Assembly (NCBI RefSeq): GCF_026262505.1
Contig: NC_067204.1
Coordinates: 1,054,001 to 1,118,000 of the forward strand
Source of the DNA: Trichomonas vaginalis G3
Taxonomy: Eukaryota; Parabasalia; Trichomonadida; Trichomonadidae
Direction of reading: 5' to 3'
DNA length: 64,000 bases
Notes under the pieces: model-generated
The model's input: only the letters and a program-made list of their open reading frames with translations
Told to the model about the DNA's origin: nothing
Database searches by the model: none
Shown: positions 1 to 8,343 of the stretch, one piece after another
How positions within the stretch are numbered: the stretch's first letter is position 1
Layout: every line of letters starts with the position of its first letter
Position numbers and translations under genes: made by a program

Positions 1-577
1 GCATTGCAGCTGTTGTGACATTGCCATGTGCATAGTAAATGTGACCATCCAAATCTGTTATGGTCAATCTGAGATTGTATCCTTTCTTATTTCCATCTTG
101 AATTGCAGCAAGTACACCCATGAAGCCTTCTTTGTTCTTTCCTTCGTCAAAGTTTACTGTAAAGGTTCGACCAGATGTAATTTGACTTCTAACTTCACGG
201 TACTTTTCATATGCATATCTTGTTCTTTCCATGGGAGCATGTTTGTCTTCACCTTTTCCTTTTTTCCTTCTCAAAGGATGCAATTGTTCGTCATGTTTCC
301 AGTAGAATCTGGCAAAGCCGTCGTGTCCTTCAACTTGAGGCTCACTAACATCGAAAGGCATGTCCATAAGACGTTCTTCTTCTAACCTCTCTAATCTGTT
401 TGGATAATTTGCACGTGCTGTTTCCAAATCCATTTCGTAGCGAAGACCAGACAATTTGTCATAGACTTTTATGGGTCTTCCCTTCCTATATTTAAAATTC
501 TTCGAAACTTTCCAACCATATCTTTCTAACTCTGCTTTTATTCTAGCAGATTTTCTATCCATTCTATACGGGGGCAT
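1..577 (-). CDS. Maverick ORF of unknown function, open at left edge
   Basis: A minus-strand frame opens with ATG at 577 and stays open to the window edge (about 192 residues seen). The protein starts MPPYRMDRKSARIKAELERY and is rich in charged residues throughout. I recognise no domain. The start follows an AT-rich leader with a run of T and TTTTTAT, like other genes of this element. It could be part of a larger structural or packaging protein, but nothing in the sequence decides this. Confidence 0.6.
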   Translation of the reverse strand, partial: MPPYRMDRKSARIKAELERYGWKVSKNFKYRKGRPIKVYDKLSGLRYEMDLETARANYPNRLERLEEERLMDMPFDVSEPQVEGHDGFARFYWKHDEQLHPLRRKKGKGEDKHAPMERTRYAYEKYREVRSQITSGRTFTVNFDEGKNKEGFMGVLAAIQDGNKKGYNLRLTITDLDGHIYYAHGNVTTAAM

Positions 578-606
578 TTTTATAAAAATAAAAAAATGTT
601 TTTTCT

Positions 607-1191
607 TTACTTTACATAACCGCCTGCTGCCATAAGTCTTTGACGCCAACCCATACCAGCTAATGAAGGTTGGCTTGGTTTAGTTTGGAAACTAACCTTT
701 GGTTTTGGTTTTTCTTCAGTTTGTGGCTTCCCTTCTTCTATTGGTTTTTCGTCACTTTTCGGTTCCTCTGACTTTACCTCACTTGCAGGTATGGTTGTGT
801 CGTCAACATCTTCGTAAATATCATATGCCATTTGTTTTTGTTTTCCTTTCAACTTTTTGTGTTTGTTGTAAAGTTTAGAATATTTCGACTCTAAGTCAAT
901 GAGATGTTCTATAATGAACTGTTGGTCAGTGAAGTAAACTTTTCCATCTGTTGTCTCGAAAGCTCCTTCAGACTTCAATATTTTATTTGTGAGAGTCTGT
1001 TTCTTTTTTGAGATACTAGCCGTTCCATTTCTATGAAAAGTGACTTTATAGTTAGGGTTTGTATTTCCAGACCTGGCACTTTCTATTATTGAATTTTTCT
1101 CTTCATCTGTAAGTTCTTTGACAGGTTTTGACAATGGTTCTGAACTTTTTGTTTGTGGTGTCAAATCTACCGTTTCAACTTCTTCGGTCAT
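607..1191 (-). CDS. Maverick low-complexity protein, unknown
   Basis: This 194-residue frame is rich in Lys, Glu and Pro, with a Lys/Glu/Pro-rich disordered stretch at about residues 125-175 and a short hydrophobic C-terminus. A helical charged segment lies near residues 90-120. No enzyme motif is visible. The ATG is preceded by TTTTTACTGAGATGAA, and the same leader sits in front of the next small gene at 1365, which supports co-regulation. The role could be structural or core-associated; this is inference. Confidence 0.6.
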   Translation of the reverse strand: MTEEVETVDLTPQTKSSEPLSKPVKELTDEEKNSIIESARSGNTNPNYKVTFHRNGTASISKKKQTLTNKILKSEGAFETTDGKVYFTDQQFIIEHLIDLESKYSKLYNKHKKLKGKQKQMAYDIYEDVDDTTIPASEVKSEEPKSDEKPIEEGKPQTEEKPKPKVSFQTKPSQPSLAGMGWRQRLMAAGGYVK

Positions 1192-1209
1192 TTCATCTCA
1201 GTAAAAATT

Positions 1210-1365
1210 TTAGTTTGTTTTGTTTTCAACTGGTTGTTTAGGTTTTTTAAGTCGGTCTAAAACTTCTTGAGGTATAGGAAGAACTTGACAAACACGTGGT
1301 TGTGTAACTGCTGGAAGCCGACAAATCCATCTTGAGCCCATTTGTCTCAATGCTGTATTGTTCAT
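1210..1365 (-). CDS. Small Maverick ORF, 51 residues
   Basis: A short minus-strand ORF starts at 1365 and encodes a basic, Pro-containing peptide of 51 residues (begins MNNTALRQMGSRWICRLP). It is preceded by the same leader, TTTTTACTGAGATGAA, as the gene at 1191, which is the main reason to believe it. No domain is recognised. Confidence 0.45.
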   Translation of the reverse strand: MNNTALRQMGSRWICRLPAVTQPRVCQVLPIPQEVLDRLKKPKQPVENKTN

Positions 1366-1384
1366 TTCATCTCAGTAAAAAAAT

Positions 1385-1786
1385 TTACATTCCCCACGTT
1401 TGAGGCGGTTGCGGTTGGTTGTTGTTTACCCACTGTTGTGCATGGTTATATCCTCTGTTAAAGAATCTTTCACCTTGGTCCATATAGTGTCCTGCTTGGT
1501 TATAGTAGTCATTTGCTTTGTATATAGTAGTTTCCTGCTTGTCTTCCTACATTGTCCATCCATCCTTGAACTTTTCCTCTTGTTTCAGGATTTGGAATAA
1601 GATTTGCTGCATCTCGTGCTACTCCCAACCTTTCTGTACAGTTTGTATAATAGGTTGTGCTTTCTCTTTAAGTATACCTAATGTACTCAAAATCTTCCTT
1701 CCAACTCCAAATACACCTCTGGCTATTGTTCCCACTGCGGGCAAAAATCTGGATGCAACTCCTGCTAATGCGCCAAATAAACCCAT
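1385..1786 (-). pseudogene. Maverick hydrophobic/amphipathic capsid-type protein, broken
   Basis: The N-terminus begins MGLFGALAGVASRFLPAVG, a Gly/Ala-rich amphipathic pattern like membrane-active minor capsid peptides of adenovirus-type viruses, and similar in style to the peptide at 36960-37202. The region is broken, with about two breaks. It sits between the integrase and the small basic ORF. The family assignment rests on composition only. Confidence 0.4.
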
Positions 1787-1802
1787 TTCTTATGGGTAAA
1801 AA

Positions 1803-2762
1803 ATGACGAATTCAAACAAGGACCCCTATGTTTCTAAAGCGACAAAGAAAGCACTCATGGTAAAAATCTTTAGTTCAACACCAAATGCTTGGTTTATGGA
1901 TATCTTGGAAAACATTCCGAGGTATAGAGAAGATGGACCACCATACTGGCTAATATTTGTTGGTCAAAACACAAGATACTGTGAAGCCATACCATTACAG
2001 TCCAAAAATATTTTAGATGTGAAAACTGCTTTGACAATATTCGTTGACAAATACCATCCAACAAAACTGACATCTGACTGTGAAAGTTCTTTCAAATCAG
2101 ACGATATTAAAAACTATCTGCGTTCAAAAAATGTAAACCAATATTTCATTGTCGACCAAAACCATTCTGCTCTTGGTGTCATTGACAGTTGTATAAAAAT
2201 CTTAAGAGACTTAAACCAACCACAAGGTGGTGAGGTAGATGAAATGTCATATGACGACAAATATAGACACTTCTCCATGGCAAAGATGAGACAAGTTTTA
2301 AATATTTACAATAGCCGTAAACAAAAAGGTTTGGGAAACCACTCCCCCGAAGAAATGAAAAACAACCCTGACTTAGAGAAAGACTATATATTTAATAATT
2401 TAGTCAAAAGAGACAAACAAGAAAGAATGCCGGGCTTCAAACTTCAGAAAGGTGACAAAGTAAAAATAGAAATACCTAAACGCGACCCATATGAAAATAC
2501 TATTGACTATGACAACAATGGGAACTCGACAGGTACTCGCATTCGTGTTCGTAAAAATAGAAGAAAGTATACAAGAGAATATTATGAAGTTTTAGGCAAA
2601 CATGGCAAAATGTACACACTGCAAGCAGAAGATAAAACTACTATTGTCAGACCTCGTTTCAAACTTGTTAAGGTTCAAGGTGGTATACTTTCAAAGACAG
2701 TTCCTAACAAATATAAGACAACTCCTGACGAATATGCTAAAGAAGTTGAAAATGACGACTAA
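1803..2762 (+). CDS. Maverick integrase (retroviral-type)
   Basis: This 319-residue protein resembles the catalytic core of retroviral-type (rve) integrases carried by Polintons: an early WFMDI segment (about residue 33), then TSDCESSF (about residue 95) and a following NHSALGVID region (about residue 120). The C-terminal third is basic and contains a KGDKVKI segment typical of the SH3-like DNA-binding tail. It would join the element's ends to host DNA. It runs opposite to its neighbours and ends inside the tail-fibre gene's last codon. The frame is open over its full length. Confidence 0.8.
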   Translation: MTNSNKDPYVSKATKKALMVKIFSSTPNAWFMDILENIPRYREDGPPYWLIFVGQNTRYCEAIPLQSKNILDVKTALTIFVDKYHPTKLTSDCESSFKSDDIKNYLRSKNVNQYFIVDQNHSALGVIDSCIKILRDLNQPQGGEVDEMSYDDKYRHFSMAKMRQVLNIYNSRKQKGLGNHSPEEMKNNPDLEKDYIFNNLVKRDKQERMPGFKLQKGDKVKIEIPKRDPYENTIDYDNNGNSTGTRIRVRKNRRKYTREYYEVLGKHGKMYTLQAEDKTTIVRPRFKLVKVQGGILSKTVPNKYKTTPDEYAKEVENDD

Positions 2763-3976
2763 GCATTTCTATACCATGCGTAAACTGTCATGTAAGGTGG
2801 CATGTATTCTTTACTTTGTCCCGTTGTTTGCGTATACCCTGAAACGCGATGTGTATGGCTTCCTCCTACCTCAGTGTTACTCCAGTAACAATTTATAGCA
2901 AACTTAACGTCCTCTTTAACATCATATCCTTTACCTTTTGTCATTCCTGACCAATCCCAAAATCTATGACTATGCAAACCTGCTTCAGATGTACTTAAAT
3001 TTATGTAGTGACTGTGCGCAGGTAAATTTGCACCTGAAATCGTTTTACTTCCACCTGTTTCCTTTGAAGAGTTTGCACAATACAAAAACCTGTCGACTAT
3101 TTGAGTCCAAGTTCCAAAACCAAGTACTACTTCTGGTTTGGTAGAGTTCATTGACGTGTAAATAGAACCTATAGGATATACTGTTTGAAGTATTTCTGTC
3201 TTTAACGTTTGAAGCTCTGTTTTGTCAGCTTTTTTATCATATAAATCTTGAGCAGTGAATTTAACTTTTTTTTCATCCTCCATGACATAGACATTTCTAC
3301 ATCTAATGTCTTTATCCGATGTTAAACCTTCTGGAAAGTTAGGAGGTTTAAAATATAATCCACCCCCACCAGTTTCTTCAATCGTTCCTAAAATACTTTC
3401 TATACCAACATTTGAGAAGAAGCTATGTGTATGTCCAACGTCACTTTTCTTGTTTAAGGTTTCTTGTAAGTTTGTAATATTTGCAATGGTATGTGTATGA
3501 GTCTTTTTAGAATATTCTTTGTCAGCTCTTGTCACTTCACTTGACATTTTATTGTCAACATATGTTTTGTCAGCTTTGTCATCTAACATTGCTGGTAGTT
3601 CATCTACGTCATAGATGTTATGTGTATGATGTTTTTGTGGGTATGTTCTATCTGTCCATGCGAGAATATAGTCTCTTGTTGCATCTACATATTCTTTGTC
3701 AGCTTTGTTGCCAACATCTGCTTTCAAAAGAAGTTCATTTATAGGTTTCTCGTTTAAAGTTCCTTTTGTTGGATTTATACAGACAGTATGGTTCTTATTG
3801 TCTTGAAACAGAAACTCATCTGTCATTGGGTTTAATGTCAGTTTTAAGTTTCCTTCTTTCAATGACTCAGATATCTTAGAATAGTTTGAAAAGTTTGTTG
3901 TGTTCTTATTTAGAGCTTGTATAATGAGTTGTCGGTTGTGTTGTATTTCTCTCATAGACGCTGTTTCATTTGACAT
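2759..3976 (-). CDS. Phage-like tail-fibre / receptor-binding protein in Maverick
   Basis: This 405-residue protein has a helical N-terminus, a middle with repeated KADKTYVD and THTH units (about residues 95-185), and a C-terminal domain with YPIGSIYTSMNS, FGTWTQIVDRF, LPAHSHY, HSHR and a terminal PPYMTVYAWYR. That order is known from phage tail-fibre and gp10-like baseplate proteins, where the domain forms a trimeric, often metal-binding, tip. It is likely an adhesion or receptor-binding protein of the virion. The frame is open throughout and starts 18 bases from the divergent gene at 3995. Confidence 0.75.
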   Translation of the reverse strand: MSNETASMREIQHNRQLIIQALNKNTTNFSNYSKISESLKEGNLKLTLNPMTDEFLFQDNKNHTVCINPTKGTLNEKPINELLLKADVGNKADKEYVDATRDYILAWTDRTYPQKHHTHNIYDVDELPAMLDDKADKTYVDNKMSSEVTRADKEYSKKTHTHTIANITNLQETLNKKSDVGHTHSFFSNVGIESILGTIEETGGGGLYFKPPNFPEGLTSDKDIRCRNVYVMEDEKKVKFTAQDLYDKKADKTELQTLKTEILQTVYPIGSIYTSMNSTKPEVVLGFGTWTQIVDRFLYCANSSKETGGSKTISGANLPAHSHYINLSTSEAGLHSHRFWDWSGMTKGKGYDVKEDVKFAINCYWSNTEVGGSHTHRVSGYTQTTGQSKEYMPPYMTVYAWYRNA

Positions 3977-3994
3977 TTTTATTCTAGATAAAAT
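3977..3994. promoter_or_regulatory. Short divergent promoter between two Maverick genes
   Basis: Only 18 bases separate the divergent ATGs of the tail-fibre gene and the 282-residue gene. The spacer reads TTTTATTCTAGATAAAAT and contains TCTA on both strands within an AT-rich frame. The late promoter of Mavirus and its giant-virus host has a TCTA core in AT-rich sequence; the likeness is noted, but the function here is inferred. Confidence 0.4.
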
Positions 3995-4843
3995 ATGCTT
4001 CCAATAGAAAAAGAAAATTCAAGAGTTGCTACAACTAAACCATTAGATGAACTTTTTACTAATGTCGGTCAAAAGTTTGAGACAGAGACCGTAAAGCATG
4101 AAGGCTATCGTTTTGACTACCCATTAAGATGGCTAAGAGACCCATCTGTCACAAAAGCTATTGGCTTTCGTAGAATGAAGTTTGTGTCTGTAGAAGATAA
4201 AAGTTTTCCATTTATTGTAAGGTTTCATATAGATTATATATCTGAAGGGAAACGAAAAATGTGGGAAGAAATTGAGCTAATACAAGTTGACCTTTCATCT
4301 TCTCTACAGACTGCGTTAAAAAATATAGAAGATAAAATAAATTCATGTTATGCAAAATATGCTGATGAATATGCAAATACCGAGAGCACACTTTATGTGA
4401 GAATTGTATATGACAAACAAAATTCACAAGTGTCATTTCAAATCTACGAAGACAATCCAAAGAAAGACGAACAAATATATACAGAATTCACTGCAATGTC
4501 ATGGTATTATTTGCAAAGAATGTTAAATCAGAAAGTCAAACTTCCTTTAGCAAATATTTACAGTCGATATGCAAGAGATGAACCATATTTATTTAAAGAT
4601 GTTTTCGACCCAGCTGCTATTATTGTTCATGCTTCATTTTCTGGCGCTCAAAACTCTTTCTTATGCTTGGCAAATGACTTTTACGAAAAACCTACAAAGT
4701 TATACGAACCACCAAGTGGAAGTATTTCAGACTTTCAAGTATGGTTTACTACAGATGGAAGAAAAAGAATAATTCCATTATACCATGCGTTTTACTTAGA
4801 ACTTAGTTTCATATACAACTACTATCGAACGGTAAAAATATAA
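3995..4843 (+). CDS. Conserved Maverick structural protein, possibly penton/minor capsid
   Basis: This 282-residue protein has mostly beta-type alternation and no catalytic motif, and its size fits a single jelly-roll minor capsid (penton) protein. A homologue lies at 37206-37990. The two agree almost exactly over the first ~60 and last ~70 residues (for example IIVHASFSGAQNSFLC) but differ strongly in the middle. The penton call rests on size, position and likely fold only. Confidence 0.5.
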   Translation: MLPIEKENSRVATTKPLDELFTNVGQKFETETVKHEGYRFDYPLRWLRDPSVTKAIGFRRMKFVSVEDKSFPFIVRFHIDYISEGKRKMWEEIELIQVDLSSSLQTALKNIEDKINSCYAKYADEYANTESTLYVRIVYDKQNSQVSFQIYEDNPKKDEQIYTEFTAMSWYYLQRMLNQKVKLPLANIYSRYARDEPYLFKDVFDPAAIIVHASFSGAQNSFLCLANDFYEKPTKLYEPPSGSISDFQVWFTTDGRKRIIPLYHAFYLELSFIYNYYRTVKI

Positions 4844-4846
4844 TTT

Positions 4847-5091
4847 TTAATACGGTTGAGGTGTTGGATTTGGTTGCCAACTAGACTGTGGTGCAGGTTC
4901 AGGCTGTTGTATAACAGGAGCTTGTTCTTCTGGTTCAGGGTCTTTAGGTATAATACCAACAAACTGACCTACCCTTTTACCAATATTTTTGACAAACCGT
5001 TCCAAATTCCTCTTCCGACAGATTTTATTCCATTCCATATACCTCTTCCAACATTTCGAAAGAAGTTTCCAATACTACTGAAGAAACCCAT
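4847..5091 (-). pseudogene. Maverick amphipathic capsid-type peptide, broken copy
   Basis: The C-terminal half matches the 80-residue peptide at 36960-37202 (KNIGKRVGQFVGIIPKDPEP and a Pro/Gln-rich tail). This copy is broken by one or two changes. In the whole copy the N-terminus is a repeated amphipathic helix, as in membrane-lytic minor capsid proteins. Confidence 0.6.
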
Positions 5092-5109
5092 TTTACTATA
5101 TGTAAAAAT

Positions 5110-5472
5110 CTAATGTCCGCCTAGTCTCTTACGTTTCCTGTTGAGTTCCATAGCATTCTTTAACTGGAGCTCATACATTCTGTTTCTCCTCTGGTAGAAA
5201 ACATATTCTGGGTCAACTCCTGTGTTCGCGTCATCTGCATAAAGTTGTTTATATCCCACTTCAGGGTTTGTATAAAACTCTTTCCATCTCATATTTGCAT
5301 ACCATGGTGGCAAACCTAACGCAGCGTCATTTGACATGGCAGTTTGCATTTGTACATCTGTTGGCACTTGACCATAGTTTGCCATTGCAGTTTGTATTCT
5401 AACTTCATTTGGAATATTCTCTGGGTTTGGTTGTCCAGGTTGCTGTGCATTCGCTAAGTTCTGTGCGTCCAT
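5110..5472 (-). CDS. Maverick 120-residue conserved protein
   Basis: This protein is identical in all 120 residues to the one at 36579-36941. It is Gln/Asn/Pro-rich in the first half, with a repeated (Q)TAM motif (IQTAMANYGQ, MQTAMSNDA), and ends in a basic tail (RKRKRLGGH). The leader contains TTTTTATCTAATATTAA before the ATG. The function is unknown; the basic tail could bind DNA or RNA. Identity between two Maverick copies indicates recent spread or gene conversion. Confidence 0.75.
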   Translation of the reverse strand: MDAQNLANAQQPGQPNPENIPNEVRIQTAMANYGQVPTDVQMQTAMSNDAALGLPPWYANMRWKEFYTNPEVGYKQLYADDANTGVDPEYVFYQRRNRMYELQLKNAMELNRKRKRLGGH

Positions 5473-5495
5473 TTAATATTAGATAAAAATATCTC

Positions 5496-5627
5496 TTACG
5501 AGTACATATGCTGAACATTTGCAGACATTGGTTCATCTTCATATTCTCTATATCTTTCTGCCACGTCAAATAAGTAAATGACACAATGGAAAAAACCTAA
5601 AACAAGTAGTCCTATTTCAAACCACAT
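5496..5627 (-). CDS. Maverick 43-residue single-pass membrane peptide
   Basis: The start codon overlaps the 3' end of the methyltransferase gene in another frame. The first ~20 residues (MWFEIGLLVLGFFHCVIYLF) form one hydrophobic helix, followed by an acidic tail. Copy 2 encodes the same peptide with one difference at 36424-36555. Conservation of the overlap and of the frame supports a real gene. The function is unknown; it could be a small virion membrane or holin-like protein. Confidence 0.6.
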   Translation of the reverse strand: MWFEIGLLVLGFFHCVIYLFDVAERYREYEDEPMSANVQHMYS

Positions 5628-6430
5628 TTACTTACCAATAAAATTTCTTTGTTGTGACACTTTCTCCAGTTTATAGGACCTCTCTCATATTCTATCTTAT
5701 CGTATCTAAACTCATAGTCATGCATATCCTCTAACCATCTCATGACACTTTCCAAACCACTTTTATCGGATGTAAAGTAAAAGCATGGATGGTTATGTAA
5801 AACGTCTAAAGTTTCTAAAGAGTCTCTCAAAGTCCAGTCTACTTGGTATTGAAAATCCCATGTGTTATAGAACGGCGGGTCCACTATAAAGAAAACATTT
5901 TCCTTGTCTTTATATTTTTCATACAAATCTGTCCAATGACATCTCACAAACTCTATACCCTCAATATATTTTTCTATGTCCTCTTTGAAAACATTTGTAT
6001 AGTTAAGATATAAAACTTTTGACATAAGTGTTTCAATGTCATGAACTCTTATAGCACCACTATATAATAGTCTAGCAGATATACTATCCAGTCTATATAT
6101 TCTGCTTTTTTCAAAACCTCTCTCACAGTATTTTTCTTATCTAATGGTATACGTTCCATCTTACCTATAGGTATCTTTTCTTTTAACTCTTTCAATATTT
6201 TGTTTGTGTCTGGTATATGTTTGAGACGGTTCATATAGTTGTCGAAGTCATTGCATATAATCTTTGAGTCAGGAAATACAGTATGGCACAAATGAGATAT
6301 ATAGAAACTTCCACCGAACAAATCTACAAATGTTAGACCATTCGGTAGTTTTCTTAAGTTCTCTCAATAGAATATCTTTACATCTACTCTTATTTCCAAA
6401 GAAGGGTAACGGTGGTTTTGTAAAATTCAT
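5612..6430 (-). pseudogene. D12-class DNA adenine methyltransferase remnant (Maverick copy 1)
   Basis: This region corresponds to the whole gene at 35621-36439 and keeps recognisable PPLPFFGNKSR and DPPFYNT motifs of Dam-like N6-adenine methyltransferases. The copy is broken (about two to three breaks). It is the gene nearest the element's terminal repeat. Confidence 0.8.
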
Positions 6431-6600
6431 TTTATATATATATAATAAAAATGTTTTTACCTGAAAAGTGACAGAAAAGTGACAAAACATGAAAACATAT
6501 ATATTTTGTGAAAAGCTCCTGGAAGACCCGTATATAAGAACTTCATTTATACTAAACATCTTCGGGGCTAGAAGGGGCGCAGCCCCTGGAAGCCCCACTA

Positions 6601-6603
<3 letters not shown>

Positions 6604-6639
<36 letters not shown>
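6604..6639. repeat. Poly(T) run abutting Maverick end
   Basis: About 36 T directly follow the Maverick terminus. A similar 18-base A run abuts the other Maverick end (35433-35450), so the homopolymer may be part of the target or of the end structure. Confidence 0.85.
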
Positions 6640-6643
<4 letters not shown>

Positions 6644-6861
6644 AGCATAACATTTTGCATGTATGATATATAATTTATAAATTTTACCGTTCAATAATAT
6701 GTTTATTTTAAATAGAAAAATAAATTGAGCATTGAAAAAGGTTTAATATAATACAATCAGAACCTTTTTCATCAAAAACTAACATCTGATAGCAAATAAG
6801 AAAATAACTATCTGATAAAAATTTAAAACAATAAATTTATATTACAATAATAATGTTTTTC

Positions 6862-8343
6862 TCATTGTATCTGGAACTCATCCTTAGAATCATCCTGTTG
6901 AAGTTGCTGTGGTTGTTGTTGTTGTTGCTGTTGAGGGGGAGCTCCGTAGTAGTAAGGTTGTTGTTGTTGCATTTGAGGCTGCTGTGGATATCCTTGCTGT
7001 TGCGGGTATCCCTGCTGCTGTGGGTATCCTTGTTGAGGAGGCATCTGATAATTTGGATATCCTTGTTGTTGTTGCTGTGGATATCCGCCCTGCTGAGGTG
7101 GCATTTTATATCCAGGGTATCCAGGAGGAGCCTGTTGCATCGGTGAAATCATTGGTTGGGGTGCAAACGAGTATTGGTTATTGTATTGGTATCTTTGCAT
7201 TTCCATCATTACGTATTGCTGGGCAGCTGGGTTAATAGTCATTGAGTAGCTTAACTGAGATGGGTTTGTGCATTCGTCGGAAGAATACTCCGGATTTGCT
7301 TTGAAAGCTTGGTATTTCAACGAAGTATCATGTGAAACCTTCCTCCTGATGTGACGCTTCTCGTAGTGGGCAAGAATGATGAAAATATCATCAAATATAA
7401 GGGATAAACCGATAAACATGAGAAATGTATAAATGAACTTTCCAACTATGGAATTCATGAACTTTACGTATAGGCTCTTATGGGCAATGCAGAAGCACTG
7501 TGCAATGTTATATGTTGTAGCAATTACTTCGATATCGGGATCTTCAAATTGAATCGGCTGCATTCGCCTAGCCATCTGCATGGCATTGTTAATGGCGCGA
7601 AATTTCTTCTTGTATTCACTGATTGCCATGTTGATGTAGCCTTGAACTTCTTCACTGATTTCTAATTCAGTTTTGACTTTGATGAGTGAAATTCTGTGAT
7701 GAACTTCAACATCCAATGCCTCAGTTGGTTCCCATGAACCATACTTGATGGGCTCGCTTCCTTGCTGCGCAATTCCTTTCAAAATCAAATCCTTGGGCTT
7801 TGCTCTTAGGAGTAAAATAGGTGGATTTCCTGCTCCTTTGTTAAGAATGTCCTTCGATTGGCTTTCCTTGATGCAGCAATGTTTTGGCATAAACTGAAGT
7901 CGAAATGAACAGCAGCATTTGCAAAAATACTCGAACAAAAGCATCCTGACTCTTAAGATACCTTTTGGCTTGCCGTCAGTGCTAAGAATCATTGAAAGAT
8001 TTAAAATGAGTATGTTGCTGACAATAAGAAAGAATGATACGATTGGAATAGCCATGATGTATTGCATTTGCCATGTATCCATCTGATATTTAAGGATTGC
8101 CCATGGATAAACCGAAAAGGCAAAATTCTGGAGCATGCTAACAATTAGGTACCAGAATGGTGGATGAATTTTCCGGTTCTTTAAAAACGCTATCAACCAT
8201 AGGATTAGATTGAGTCCCATCATTGAACAAAATAAACCAATCCAGCCAAAGGGAACTGGACCGACAAAGGCATACTCAGCCTGAGATACACATTGAGAAT
8301 CGTGTTTGATTGTTACATTGTACTTGCAGTACGATCGGATCAT
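6862..8343 (-). CDS. Four-helix membrane protein with GYPQQ-rich tail
   Basis: This 493-residue protein has likely transmembrane helices at about 32-54, 62-84, 95-119 and 301-325, and a Cys cluster (CKCCCSF, about 141-147) that could be palmitoylated. A long loop with a charged helical part lies between helices 3 and 4. The last ~110 residues are rich in Gln, Pro, Gly and Tyr with repeated GYPQQ units, a composition seen in other membrane proteins with flexible cytoplasmic tails. I do not recognise the family. TCAACTA just upstream of the ATG fits a trichomonad initiator. The gene ends about 220 bases from the Maverick poly(T) and reads toward it. Confidence 0.8.
   Translation of the reverse strand: MIRSYCKYNVTIKHDSQCVSQAEYAFVGPVPFGWIGLFCSMMGLNLILWLIAFLKNRKIHPPFWYLIVSMLQNFAFSVYPWAILKYQMDTWQMQYIMAIPIVSFFLIVSNILILNLSMILSTDGKPKGILRVRMLLFEYFCKCCCSFRLQFMPKHCCIKESQSKDILNKGAGNPPILLLRAKPKDLILKGIAQQGSEPIKYGSWEPTEALDVEVHHRISLIKVKTELEISEEVQGYINMAISEYKKKFRAINNAMQMARRMQPIQFEDPDIEVIATTYNIAQCFCIAHKSLYVKFMNSIVGKFIYTFLMFIGLSLIFDDIFIILAHYEKRHIRRKVSHDTSLKYQAFKANPEYSSDECTNPSQLSYSMTINPAAQQYVMMEMQRYQYNNQYSFAPQPMISPMQQAPPGYPGYKMPPQQGGYPQQQQQGYPNYQMPPQQGYPQQQGYPQQQGYPQQPQMQQQQPYYYGAPPQQQQQQQPQQLQQDDSKDEFQIQ

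Larger units (their letters stand above)
1..6602. mobile_element. Maverick/Polinton copy 1, terminal part
   Basis: The right end carries the same terminal inverted-repeat sequence (GGTAGTGGGGCTTCCAGG read inward) as the Maverick end at 35451. Inward from that end lie a D12-class adenine methyltransferase, a 43-residue membrane peptide, a 120-residue protein, an amphipathic peptide, a 282-residue protein, a tail-fibre-like protein and a retroviral-type integrase. This gene set, with integrase plus capsid-type small proteins, fits Polintons, which are common in trichomonads. The element continues off the left edge. Several genes are open over their full length and a few are broken (roughly four to six breaks in the visible part), so this copy is a fossil. 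The 120-residue protein is identical to that of copy 2, which suggests a young age. Confidence 0.9.
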
